Assembly: GCA_034509755.1 (NCBI GenBank)
Contig: CM067541.1
Coordinates: forward strand, 12,760,001-12,824,000
Length of the DNA: 64,000 nt
Direction: 5' to 3'
Source: Anisodus tanguticus
Taxonomy: Eukaryota > Streptophyta > Magnoliopsida > Solanales > Solanaceae
This document shows positions 1-9,392 of the stretch, one piece after another. Every line of letters starts with the position of its first letter. The first letter of the stretch is position 1. A model generated the notes under the pieces. It was not told where the DNA came from and searched no databases. It was given only the letters and a program-made list of their open reading frames with translations. The position numbers and the translations under genes were made by a program.

Positions 1-161
1 CCGATGGAGCGGGCGTTTGCGCACCCGGTTTTGAAGTCTGGTATTGGACATACCTAGGTGGATGAGCACTTACTACGTGTCTAATTAAACCCCCCCGTCC
101 CACCGTGACCTTTTCCAGTTTTAAATTTTAAAACATTTTTACAAATTTTACATATGGCTAC

Positions 162-518
162 TTAATTCTCTACGTCCCTATCAAAAAATGTCCATGCATC
201 TGATTTTAATGGTCGTTTTGTTGGACCGCGTCTCATACTAGGGGGAATAGGAGGTATTTCAGTTGAAGGTGCACTAGTGGGTGTGTTGTCATCAACATTA
301 GTGAGTATATCATCTAGATCATCGTCTAAATTAAAGTCTTCTTGAGTTCCAGAAAATAGCTCCTGGTCTAAATCTAATGGTATTGTAGGAAAATGTTGAG
401 TATCAACAAAATCATCCTGTGTAGGAATAAGATGACTAGAAGAAGTACCCTTGCCCTGGTTGCCCCTACTAGAAGAAGTCTTACCCTTACCCTTAAACAT
501 ACCTCTAATTCCTTCCAT
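162..518 (-). pseudogene. hAT transposase N-terminal exon (BED finger start)
   Basis: The ORF encodes 118 residues. The first 30 are basic and rich in glycine and serine, followed by an acidic low-complexity stretch and a proline-rich linker. The last 20 residues contain KRPLKSDAWTFFD, which resembles the entry of a BED zinc finger (K-R...S-x-x-W-x-x-F) as found in RICESLEEPER-like hAT transposases. The ORF stops at once after this, before any of the zinc ligands. Either an intron begins here or the transposase is truncated; the cysteine and histidine residues and the dimerisation domain would lie beyond the left edge. I chose the ATG at 518 because it is the first in frame and follows about 700 bp of 5' flank from the element end. 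No nuclease residues are visible, so function cannot be judged. Confidence 0.5.
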
Positions 519-897
519 TTTAATTATATGCTAACAAATAATTAAAGTAAATGAAATTAAGTGCGCTAAATAAAATAAACATACAATAATAATTTAATGA
601 AGGAACGAATGTACCAAACGCCGACGTAACGTCGACGTGTAATCGAGAGGTTGAAAATTGAAACTTTGCTCGATGGAAGATCATCAAGCTAGTTGCCAAC
701 TTCACTCCCAATTTCCAAATGAATTAATAAAATTGAATATTTAGCAAACAATGTAGACTTGTAGGAAGATATATTGAGAAATTAGAGAGATTGTAGGAAG
801 ATTTGTGAGAAAGATGAAGAGAAAATGAGTTATTTATAGTTGAAAAATTGGGTTAAAGTGTAAATATAATAACTTATGGGTTAAAAATAAATATTAA

Positions 898-922
898 GGG
901 GTAGGGGGGTTGGGGGAGGGGG
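898..922 (+). other. Four-run G-quadruplex motif in hAT 5' region
   Basis: Four guanine runs of 4, 6, 5 and 5 bases are separated by loops of two, two and one bases. This fits the canonical intramolecular G-quadruplex pattern on the plus strand; the element's transcript would carry the C-rich complement. It lies directly before the paired palindromes. Confidence 0.6.
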
Positions 923-928
923 CCTAAA

Positions 929-981
929 ATGGCCGTTGGCCAACGGCCATAATCTAAAATGGTCGTTGGTGCAACGGCCAT
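929..981. repeat. Paired subterminal palindromes of the hAT element
   Basis: A perfect 22-bp palindrome (929-950), built from ATGGCCGTTGG and its reverse complement, is followed by an imperfect 23-bp copy at 959-981. Such subterminal repeats are typical transposase-binding sequences in hAT elements; that role here is inferred. Confidence 0.6.
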
Positions 982-1215
982 TTTTGCAAAGGGGGAAAAG
1001 GGCGGGGTCGGGCTCGGGACGGGCTCGGGACGGGCTCGGGGCGGTCTCGGGTCAGGCGGGCCTGGGGTGGGCTCGGGTCTGGCGGGACGAGACATCGTCC
1101 CGTCCCGAGTTCGAGTCTCGCCCCCGTTATTTTTTTTTTTTTTTTTAAGTGGGGTCGGGGAGGGACCGGGGCGGGCTCGGGACGGGGTCGGGCCGTCCCG
1201 GCCCACTGGCCAGCC

Positions 1216-1835
1216 CTAGTCCTTAGTCCCAAACAAGTCGAGTTCAACTATATGAATCCTCACTGACTATATTACTCTATCAAACAAGCTCATGAGAAAT
1301 GACTACAACAACAACCGCTCTACCTACCAAGGTAGAGGTAAGGTCTGCGTACACTCTACCCTCATCAGACCCTACATTTTGGGATTTCACTGAGTAGTAT
1401 GATGATGATGAACAACAACTAGTCCTCAGTCCCCAACAAGTCGAGGTCGACTATATGATTCATCTACGATTAATTAGTTCTTAATTACTTCATCTAAACT
1501 CATTTCAGGCCAATTTCTTTTTTATCCAAATAGTCAATTCTCAAGCAAATTTCATGATGATTGATGAATTATTAATAAACGAATGTTTGTCAAAGTGTAT
1601 CACATAAATTGGGATGAAACAATAACACAATTGAGAAATGACTAGAACAACAATAAAAACAACTAGTCCTCAGTCCTAAACAAGTCGAGGTCGACTATAT
1701 GATTCACCTGCGACTAATTAGTAATTACTTCAACTAAACTCATTTCAGGCCAATATATTCTTTTTTTAATCCAAATAATCAATTCTCAAGCAAATATCAT
1801 AATGAATTATTAATAAACGAATGTTTTTTTTATCA
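1216..1835. repeat. Local tandem repeat, three partial copies
   Basis: Copies start at 1216, 1419 and 1664 with CTAGTCC and share 'aacaagtcgag', 'ctatatgattca', 'aaactcatttcaggccaat' and 'attaataaacgaatgtt'. Copies 2 and 3 are about 245 bp apart and closely alike. Copy 1 is shortened, starts at the hAT border, and carries the TTG-tailed SINE insertion. The block lies in the presumed intron of the ROMO1-like gene. Confidence 0.75.
1304..1412 (+). mobile_element. SINE/LINE 3' tail (Solanaceae TS type)
   Basis: The words 'ggtaaggtctgcgtacac', 'tctaccct', 'cagaccc' and 'gggatttcactg' followed by a trinucleotide tail are the usual 3' tail of TS-type SINEs and their partner RTE LINEs in Solanaceae. 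The tail here is (ATG)n rather than (TTG)n. Only the 3' part is present. Confidence 0.65.
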
Positions 1836-1893
1836 AATAGAATAAGAGCAACTAAGTTGTAGGGTTTAAGTAGAAAAATTTGACGGAAATTAC

Positions 1894-1966
1894 CTACGGC
1901 ACCGCCAATTGCACCGCCGACGGCCACACCTGCCGTCACACGCGCCATACAGCTATCTCTCGCCAT
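1894..1966 (-). CDS. ROMO1: ROMO1/Mgr2-like protein, exon 1 only
   Basis: The exon encodes MARDSCMARVTAGVAVGGAI followed by GGAVG, then meets a GTAATT splice donor (phase 1). This matches the N-terminus of plant reactive oxygen species modulator 1 (ROMO1, yeast Mgr2), a protein of about 70 residues in the mitochondrial inner membrane. Mgr2 is a subunit of the TIM23 translocase, where it gates lateral release of preproteins. The glycine-rich run is the start of the first membrane segment. The ATG at 1966 is the first in frame. The remaining exons (family motifs YGTYEAIR and IGQTT...GSLIHCG) are not found between 1 and 1893, so they either lie left of the window behind an intron of at least 1.9 kb holding the tandem repeat and the hAT element, or are lost. 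Family assignment is from 25 residues only. Confidence 0.7.
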
Positions 1967-2514
1967 ATCTATCTCTCTTCAATGGAGCTTTGAGTTTGTT
2001 TTTGTTTAGTGGTAAAAATGTTTTTTTTAAAAAAAAAAAAATTCTAAGAGTAAAAACCCATTCCTCTTAGAAAATTAATATTAAAAACCTATTAGAAACA
2101 AATGAGAGATAATAAATGAAATGAGAGTCAATGGCAATTGCTAGAATATGCTTATTTTGTATAACATGATTGATATATTTATGACCTAGTTATCCCACAA
2201 ATTGGCCAAACTTTGGTCAAGAGCTTTAAAAACATTTACCCAGCATCAAAGAAATTGATTTAACCATCTAATTTCTTTATAGTTTGTATACATAATCAAC
2301 TAAACAGAAATGAAAAGAAAAATAAGTACAACAATCCAAAACAAATATTAGCCTTTTAAGGCTCTGTGATATTCATCCCTTGATCAAAGCTCAAAGCTGT
2401 GACTACATTGTATTGTGTGTTCAGATTCTTGTTCTTGTCATAATCTTCAATCTCTCAAAAAAAAAAAAAAATGCAGCTTCTTGTCTGTGTGTGAGAGAGA
2501 GAAGATACAGCAAA
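1967..2514. other. Intergenic: ROMO1 5' flank and LIP1P 3' flank
   Basis: This gap separates the start of the ROMO1-like gene from the stop of LIP1P, both on the minus strand. It holds AT-rich runs and, close to the LIP1P stop, a CT/GA-rich stretch that is probably LIP1P 3' UTR. No other gene is visible. Confidence 0.5.
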
Positions 2515-5500
2515 TTATTGTGACATAGTTTGTGCATTTCTGGCACTCTCTTGCACCATAGTCTGAACAAACAGTTCTCCTGCTCGGTAGGAGGATCGAA
2601 CCTGGGGAAGAAAAAACTTCGTTAAATCACAGAACTTACACAATTGGAGCAGTCAAAAAGATGACTGCAAACTTGACAGATGATATGATTAAGAACAAAC
2701 AAAGTCCGATTCTCCTGTATCACAACAGTTGGCTGTGATTCACTAGTACCGTACATGATCTAGTTAGAATTTCTACATTTAAAAACTAAAATCATAATAG
2801 TGTAAGGTCTTACCAAGGGACCACTGGCAACATAACGGAAGCCAATAGACTCACCATAATCCTTCCAGAAAGCAAACTTTTCAGGGGTAACATATTCTTT
2901 GACTGTAAGATGTAATGGGGTTGGCTGCACAAAATGACAAATAACTTTGTTAAAGCCTGTAGCTATTTGCAAAATAAAATAACAAGTCTAAGCTGCTAGG
3001 AGCCTCAGAGAGGAGATACAAAGAAAAGAGATACAGTATCATTGGATCACAAAATTCAGACATCAAAAAATGATTGAATGAAGTCTTTCAAGAACACAAA
3101 AGTGGAAAGACAGCAGAAACCAGTAGGCCATTTCATAAGTAGCTACAGAGGATTTGAACCAGTAAAGCCACTTTCTATCTAGAGTTGAATGCGGGTACCA
3201 TATAGCTCACCTGCAAATACTGACCAAGTGTCAAAATATCGACATCTATGGCCCTTAGATCAGCCATGGCTTCCTTCAGCTCATCATCAGATTCACCAAG
3301 TCCCAACATTATAGAAGTTTTTGTTATCATTCCTTTCTTATCGAGTTTTGCATGTTTAAGCACAGATAGACTTTGTTCATACCTGTATCATCCAATATGA
3401 AATAATTTAGCATCTCATACTAGTAATGACGGCACACTGATTATCATTATTACTAGTCTAGGCACAAATAGCACACGAGTTTATTATGAAATGCAGTTAA
3501 TACAAGAATTCACAAACAAATTGTGAATGAGTTTGTTCCAATACAGGAAATTATGCTTAGGTACCCCAGTTGTGAAATGGCTTCAAAATGAAACAAAATG
3601 TCGTTAGTGTCCTTGCCATTTTCTTTGCACAAACAACACCTACTCACTAAAATTCTTCTTTTCTTTAGATTGTCTGTCGTTAATAATGCATCTCTATGGT
3701 ACAACATGTGAAAAGAGCTACTCTTTTCTGGTGCTTTGGCACTTCTACACCTATTTCTTCTCCCGATCCACACATAAATCCTTGTAGTATGACTTAAAAA
3801 GACACAATACATTACAATGAACCCAACACCAATAGCGATTCGAGTCCAAACTTAGAATTCCGGACATTACAACTAAACCTACATGGAGCAGATAGAACCT
3901 AGATTCTTTAGCTCTCTCACTACCCCTTAAGACAGTAAACATACCCTCCTTCAAACCCTTAACGTAGTCAGTGAAGGAGGAATATGCTCTCTGTCAATAG
4001 AAGTACCAAAAATCTGATAGGAAACATACAATTACATTTTGAGAATAAAGTTCTCTCCAGAACTTACCCTGCCCTTGCATCTCTAACAATACGTTGAAGT
4101 CGTCTCACAGTTTCAATGTTGTGTGCAAAAACGTCTAATCCAGAGTGAACTAGAGTAGACACAGCACTTAGATCACCACGGAAATCAGAAGTTAAGCACT
4201 CAACCATGATATCAGGCTTGAGCAACTGAGAAAGTAATATAAGCAAAAAATCCAGTTAGTTGCAGTGGATCCAATTGTACTGAAATAAAGTTACACTTGA
4301 AAAAGCACAGAATTGACTAGGTTTAGTAACAACAATAAACTCTGGACCTTCATGGCTTTGACTGTTTCAGCAAAGTGGCCACTCCCTCCATCGGGTATAT
4401 CGTCACGATCAACACTAGTTAGGACAATGTAATCCACACTGCAGAAGAAAAACAAGTCAGCAAGGAACTATAATTCTTATAACACAAAGTCCAATAATAT
4501 AAGTTTCTCCCTGTTAATGCACTAGCAATTGGTGAGCAACAAAAAAATCTTCAACTTTGTAAAACAAAAGCAGTATTTTTTGGTATCTATATGTTTAATC
4601 AGGGTTTATTTTCCATCAGACACCCTAAATGAAGTTATTTCATATTGGAACTCCATTTCTAAAGCTATAATCTATGGTGATTCTACAAATACAATCACAA
4701 AGCATATGAGTTTTGCTAGTGACTACAAAATACTTGTTAAAAAATCAATCAGTATTAATCAATCAACTACACATCAATCCCAATAGTCAAGAAACAAAAT
4801 CATTTTCCTCGGGATCTCCTTTTAAATAGAAATAGAAAACAAAATAACTAGGAAGGTTGTTAGACCGAGACTAAGGACTTTTTTCCTGTCTCGTGTCACA
4901 TGTTAAGATGTTCTTTTGTTATTGGGATAGGTGAATTCTTATAGATCCATCCACTGAGGGAAGCAAATCGACTTTGATTCTTGAATAATCCAAATCACTC
5001 CTACTTCTATTGGAACACAAGATTCCCCTTTTTTGTGGAAAAGACATGTCCCACTGAGGGGGGCCTTAGCCTGGGAAGGGGAGAGTCGCCGAGCGGGCAA
5101 AAGCGGCAGACTGTAAATTTGTTGAAGATTTTCCAAGTCGATTTCATTCCAATTCTCAACATGCTCTCTAAAGGTACAATTCTTTAAATTTTACACTTAT
5201 CCCTACTACCCTAATAAGTGAAACCTCTAATCAAATTCAAATCTTGGCAAACAAGCCCTATTCGGGTTCTAATACTCTACCCTTTCTCTAAAGCTAGAGA
5301 GTTCTACAAAATCAGGGGCGGGGCTAGAGTTCTAGATACGTATTCGACAGATCCCAGTAGCTTTGGCCAAAACCCTCCACTTAATATGTACAAATGATTT
5401 ATCAAGAACCCAATAAGCTACCTTTTCTAGAATATAGAACCCATAAACTCAAAAAAAATTATCGCCACCGCTATAAATTACACCCTTATCAATTTAAGGG

Positions 5501-6645
5501 AAAAAAATTGCTTCTAGCAAACATAAGAGCTAATATAAGGAGCACAATGTTATAGACAGAGAAAAATTAGCCCCAACTAGCAATAGCTTTAGCAGTGTTA
5601 ACAGGTTCCATAGGATCAGGAGGAGCGGGATTTCTACTAGTCTTAACCGCACAGAATCTACACCCACGTGTACAAATATCTCCAAGAAGCATAATGGGCC
5701 TATTTCATTCTAATACTACACCCTTAGGGGTCGTTTGAATGTTGGTTAGGAAGTACCTTTCATCCGCAACTTTCTTCTAAATTGATAGTTAGATAGAAAG
5801 ATCCTTCCTAAAAGCGGCCCTTCTCATTTTTTTTCTTTTCAATTTGGTTAGGAAGTATATTATTTTTTTTCAAAAATGGTAAAATCAGTATATACAATGT
5901 TTGGTAGCATTTATAGTCCCTGTATAAAATTCAGCACACCAAGTACGTTGTTTGATTACTAGTTTACAATCCCGCATAACTAATCCATGTGTAAGTTGTA
6001 AGAAAATCTATGTATTATTTATACAGGACAGAACATGGAACTAACACCTGCATAACTAAACTCCGCATAAAAATACATAAATTGCCTCATAACTAATCTC
6101 AACATTAACGATACAACAAAATTTAACTAACACTCAAAACAAAATGTAAGGAGCAAAATGTGAGAGAAAAATTACCCCCAACTGGCAATAGCTTTAGCAG
6201 TGTTAACAGGTTCCAACGGATCAGGAGGACCCGGATTTCTACTAGTCTTAACAGCACAAAACCTACATCCACGCGTACACGTATCTCCCAATAACATAAT
6301 CGTAGCAGTAGCAATACCATCACCACCACCATTCCAACACTCACCAATATTAGGACATTGAGCTTCTTCACACACAGTATTTAATTTAAGCCCAGATAAA
6401 GTTTCCTTCACTTCTTCATATTTCTCACCTTGTGGTGCTTTTTGCCTTAACCAACCGGGTTTTTTCACCGTCGGATCTCGACCCGTAAACGGCGACCCAT
6501 TTGAGGGTGGGGATTTGGGTTTTAATTCCAGTGATTCGCATCTAATGGATAGTAATGTAATTGTTCGTTTTGATGAAAATGGGGTGGATTTGTTGAGGGG
6601 TTTAGGGAGAGGGAAGTGTAATGGTGAAGATGAAGAACAAAACAT
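2515..6645 (-). CDS. LIP1P: Lipoyl synthase, chloroplastic (six exons)
   Basis: This radical-SAM enzyme inserts two sulfurs into octanoyl groups on lipoyl domains, here for the plastid pyruvate dehydrogenase complex. Exons on the minus strand: 6645-6176, 4438-4348, 4225-4068, 3382-3211, 2924-2814 and 2601-2515. All introns are GT-AG and phases agree, giving 1089 nt, 362 residues plus TAA. Residues 1 to about 36 are rich in serine and basic residues and look like a plastid transit peptide. Cys92, Cys97 and Cys103 (CEEAQCPNIGEC) bind the auxiliary cluster; Cys123, Cys127 and Cys130 (CTRGCRFC) bind the radical-SAM cluster. The C-terminal RSSYRAGE (residues 336-343) supplies the conserved serine ligand. 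MITKTSIMLGLGE and DVDILTLGQYLQPT are family signatures. Length is close to that of other plant plastid lipoyl synthases and no residue is missing, so the gene looks functional. Intron 1 (1.7 kb) and intron 3 hold foreign fragments, listed separately. Confidence 0.95.
3540..3960 (-). pseudogene. LINE reverse-transcriptase zinc-finger remnant
   Basis: Within LIP1P intron 3 a minus-strand reading frame contains LTTDNLKKRR, then CCLCKENGKDTNDILFHFEA. This resembles the zf-RVT domain at the C-terminus of plant non-LTR retrotransposon proteins (leucine-rich run, C-x-x-C, aspartate, then H-x-x-x-C). The final cysteine is lost and frames shift upstream. It is a decayed LINE fragment in the same orientation as the host gene. 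Confidence 0.5.
5079..5160 (+). pseudogene. Mitochondrial-type trnY(GUA) fragment (NUMT)
   Basis: The sequence GGGAGAGTCGCCGAGCGGGC followed by AAAAGCGGCAGACTGTAAAT matches the acceptor, D-arm and anticodon arm of the native plant mitochondrial tRNA-Tyr, with GTA as anticodon. It differs from the plastid trnY. The T-arm and 3' acceptor are degraded, so it is not a working tRNA gene. The bases before it (from about 5030, 'cccactgaggggggccttagcctgg') may be mitochondrial flank. It lies in LIP1P intron 1, on the opposite strand, which fits a nuclear insertion of mitochondrial DNA. Confidence 0.6.
5316..5480. repeat. Dispersed repeat remnant in LIP1P intron 1
   Basis: The stretch starts near 'aggggcggggctagag' and contains 'cccagtagc' and 'aacccataaactc', the pattern of a small, widely dispersed Solanaceae repeat around genes. 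No clear terminal repeats or target duplication remain. Confidence 0.3.
5527..5697 (-). pseudogene. Duplicated end of LIP1P exon 1 inside intron 1
   Basis: This is a second copy of the last 125 nt or so of exon 1 plus about 45 nt of the following intron. The minus strand reads IMLLGDICTRGCRFCAVKTS and ends PVNTAKAIASWG, so the radical-SAM cysteines are kept and the frame is open. At the boundary the real exon has TTGGGG|GTAATT, whereas the copy has TTGGGGCTAATT, so the splice donor is destroyed. Intron sequence is included, which shows DNA-level duplication, not retroposition. The copy has a few substitutions, among them GDT to GDI and PGP to PAP. It is most likely an inert exon relic. Confidence 0.85.
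5727..6110. repeat. MITE-like remnant in LIP1P intron 1
   Basis: The left edge reads 'aggggtcgtttgaatgttgg' and the interior has 'tgtttggtagcat' and repeated 'gcataactaat' words, the usual signature of degenerate Solanaceae MITEs that begin GGGGTCGTTTGG. The right terminus is not clear. Confidence 0.35.
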
Positions 6646-6719
6646 TGAAGAAATGGGAAATTTTTTAGATTATGAGGAATTTTAGTTAAGCTGAAAATGT
6701 TGAGAAACATGAAAATGAA

Positions 6720-7143
6720 GGAAGATGTTTGGGTATGGGGGACTAAATTTTGGGATTCACCATTGTAGTGTCCGCCCTGCAGTTTGTTTGTTAGGTTAGC
6801 TATTCATCAAAGTGGTTCAAATTTAGAATTTCAAGAGTCAAAACTTAATTTGCATTTACAATTCTTAAATTTTTTTTTTTTAAAATTAATTTATATATAT
6901 ACAAACTACAGTTAAACAACTCTATAATAATATCGTTAAGTCTGAAATATTAATTATTTATAAATCTATAACAACACATTTAAATAAGGAATAAAGATAA
7001 ACAACTCTATTTGACTCATAGGCAATAAAGATACATAAAACTTAACTTTGAATTTTTATAACGACTCAAAGTTAATATATGATAATAATTTGGTTCATAG
7101 ACAAATATTTAAACATATTTAATAAATAAGTAAAATTTAAAAT
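6720..7143. other. AT-rich intergenic DNA upstream of LIP1P
   Basis: Very AT-rich sequence with short direct repeats ('gttaatatatgataataat' near 7072 recurs near 7168). It includes the probable LIP1P promoter just right of 6645. No gene is visible. Confidence 0.4.
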
Positions 7144-7571
7144 TTATGAGTTTTTACAACAACTTCAAGTTAATATATAATAATAATCTAGCTTAAAATT
7201 GAATATTTATATATATTTAATAAATATTATAATACATAGTCCATCTGTTCACTTTTACTTATTACGTTTCGCTTCTCAAGATTTAAATTACAATAATTTA
7301 AGATGTATTTTTTATCATAATATCATAAGAATTGGAACTTCTACATTTTTTGTATAATTTTCAAAGATAAATTTTAATTTTAAAATATTAAGTTAATCTA
7401 GTTCATTTTAACTTCGAAGATTAGTCAATTGACTCTTAAGAAGCGAAACGTAACAAGTAAAAGTGAACAGACGGAGTATGTATTAGAATATTTATTAAAT
7501 ATCTATAAATATTCAACTTTAAGCCCGATTATTATCATATATTAACTTGAAGTCATTGTAGAAACTCATTT
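7144..7571. mobile_element. Long foldback element (138-bp arms)
   Basis: Two inverted arms, 7144-7281 and 7434-7571, face each other across a loop of about 150 bp. The inner arm ends carry 'gttcacttttacttattacg' and its near complement, typical of Stowaway-like MITE termini ending at TA (CTCCGTCTG-type). The outer arms, rich in 'ttaatatat', are also inverted. So either a MITE sits at the centre of an older palindrome or the whole is one foldback element. There is no coding capacity. Confidence 0.75.
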
Positions 7572-8681
7572 GTTCACTTTCCCACTTGATAGTTGAGGTA
7601 GAAAAATTGAACAAATGATAGTTGAGGTGTGTTTTGCTAACTAGTTGGTGATAATTTAGGTAGGAAACTCTCACATCTGATAGTTCATGTAGGAAATTAA
7701 AAAACAATGATACTTAAGATGTGTTTATGACCCTCATCTCTTTTTTATATATATAAATTAGTATTTTGTTTGTTCTAATTTTGAAAGGAGATATTCATCG
7801 GCGTAAGAAGGTTAATCGAGCAAATTATTTTGTTAATCATGTCTTGAGGAGAAATTATATCGCATGTTATAGAAAGATCAACGAGCTACGATGATTTATA
7901 GATTTCCTATAAATATCCAATCCCATGTCTTGATTTCTGATATAAAATTGTCTTTCTTGATATAATTTTGGCACAAGGAATAGTACAATAATATACGATT
8001 CGAGTACAGTTTAATATACGAAAAATCAAAGCTATTACTATTATTAATATTAGTATAACTTATACTGAGTTTTTTATTAAGTTTAACTAGAATAAGAACA
8101 TTGGATAGGAATAAGAAGAAAGCAAGCAATACATAACAATTCTTGTATTATTGTGTCATTCATTGTCTTTTGTAAAACAAAACATAGGTCCATACTCAAT
8201 TGATGAAGAACAATGGCCTAGGATGTGTGTTTTAGAGCTATCTTTTGGGCTTAAAAGTAATTTTTTAATCTTAATTTAAAGGCTTTTGGTATTGTTACAA
8301 TCAAGTTAATGAAGTACTATGTAACGGTGATAACAAAATGATGATCATGACTAGCTAAAAAGAAAAAGTGAAGGTACAAAAGTGGATTCGCTAAAGAGAT
8401 TTCTATTCATAAAAATATGAAGTTCGTCTTCCACCTCTAACGATTCCAATGTTCAAGTAAGAAAGAAGAAATGATATATGTTGATAAAATGCTAGATCTA
8501 CATGGTTCATGGATGTCCCACTCAAATAATTTTGGCCTAATACATGTTTTGCCTCTTAAATTGTACGCAAGTTTCGTTTGACATAATTTATTTTCGAGAG
8601 TAATTTTTTACATACCAAATCTTTTTTCATGTGCTGCCGTTACACACCACTTGACTATGTTGCGTGCATGTGGTTAATTGT
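7572..8681. other. Intergenic DNA without recognisable genes
   Basis: AT-rich sequence. At 7585-7700 the phrase 'gatagttgaggt' and variants recur as a short degenerate repeat. I see no coding region or complete element. Confidence 0.4.
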
Positions 8682-8933
8682 TATTCCCTTCATCCTAATT
8701 TATGTGTCACTAGAGTTAATTTGATTAAATTTTGAAATTAAATTAAATAAGATTAACTTAATATTTTAAGAATAAAATTTATATATTTGAAAACTACATG
8801 CAAAGTACTATAAGTTACAACTTTTCTCATATTAATTTGGTGAAAAAATACATCTTAAAATATTGATCAAAGTTCATGTAGTTTGAATCTCGAAAAGCAA
8901 AAAAGTGTCACAGAAATAAGAACAGAGGGAGTA
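8682..8933. mobile_element. Stowaway-like MITE
   Basis: The left end is 'ttcccttcatcctaattta' followed by 'tgtgtcact'. The right end is 'gtgtcacagaaataag' followed by 'aacagagggagta', its imperfect inverse, and both are bounded by TA. Length (about 250 bp), AT richness and the CTCCCTCCGT-type ends fit a Tc1/mariner-derived Stowaway MITE. Confidence 0.75.
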
Positions 8934-9056
8934 AAAAAACAAGTGTGTAACCTTTAAGAAATTATCTCAAATTTGACACATGTCGAGATACTATATTTTC
9001 CTTTTTGTTCTTTTAATTTTTTGATGACTTCCCATTTCCCATCGGAAAGCTCTTTG

Positions 9057-9392
9057 TGTTAAGAGTATCACATCAAATATGGAATGAGAACATGAACTCC
9101 TTATATGAACTTGGACAATCATCACCCTACAAGCTAGCTTTTGGGATTGAGTTATGTCCAATATCCATTCTTTACATGGTATCAGAGCCAGGCCCATTCC
9201 AATTTTTTGTTCACCGATGTTGGACCCCCAAATTATATTATCACGCTCCAGTTAACAAGGTATGGGCGTGCGGGGGAGTGTTAAGAGTCTCGGATATGGA
9301 ATAAGAACATGAACTCCTTATATGGACTTAAACAATCTTCACCCTACAGGCTAGCTTTTGGGGTTGAGTTAGACCCAAGATCAATTCTTTAC
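9057..9392 (+). mobile_element. TRIM (miniature LTR retrotransposon)
   Basis: Two direct repeats of about 115-120 bp (9057-9176 and 9279-9392) start TGTTAAGAGT and share 'gaacatgaactccttatat' and 'gctagcttttggg'. Directly after the first is TGGTATCAGAGCC (9177-9189), a primer binding site complementary to initiator tRNA-Met. Directly before the second is the purine tract GCGGGGGAG. The internal part is only about 100 bp, so the element is non-coding and non-autonomous. The ends of the second repeat are slightly degraded and I could not define a clear target duplication. Confidence 0.85.

Larger units (their letters stand above)
1..1218 (-). mobile_element. hAT transposon (RICESLEEPER type), 5' part
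   Basis: The right end carries a terminus of the plant hAT type: read on the minus strand it starts CTAGGGCTGGCCAGTGGGCC and runs into a GC-rich stretch of repeated GGGCTCGGGAC-like words (about 1000-1200). A minus-strand ORF with a BED-like start lies inside (162-518), so the 5' end of the element is at about 1216 and its body continues past the left edge. The other terminus and the 8-bp target duplication are not in the window. The element lies in, or beside, the first copy of a local tandem repeat, probably within the intron of the ROMO1-like gene on the same strand. Assignment to hAT rests on the terminus and the BED-like motif; the catalytic domain is not visible. Confidence 0.65.

Noticed and set aside
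874..1247. Overlapping ORFs on both strands (63-110 codons) rich in Pro, Arg and Gly
   Set aside because: They are shadows of the GC-rich repeats at the hAT terminus: open in several frames at once, with no domain.
3510..3954. An extra exon of LIP1P in intron 3
   Set aside because: The lipoyl synthase reading passes directly from exon 3 to exon 4 in phase; the text resembles a LINE zinc finger instead.
5079..5160. Functional tRNA-Tyr gene
   Set aside because: The T-arm and the 3' acceptor strand do not pair, and the sequence is of mitochondrial, not nuclear, type.
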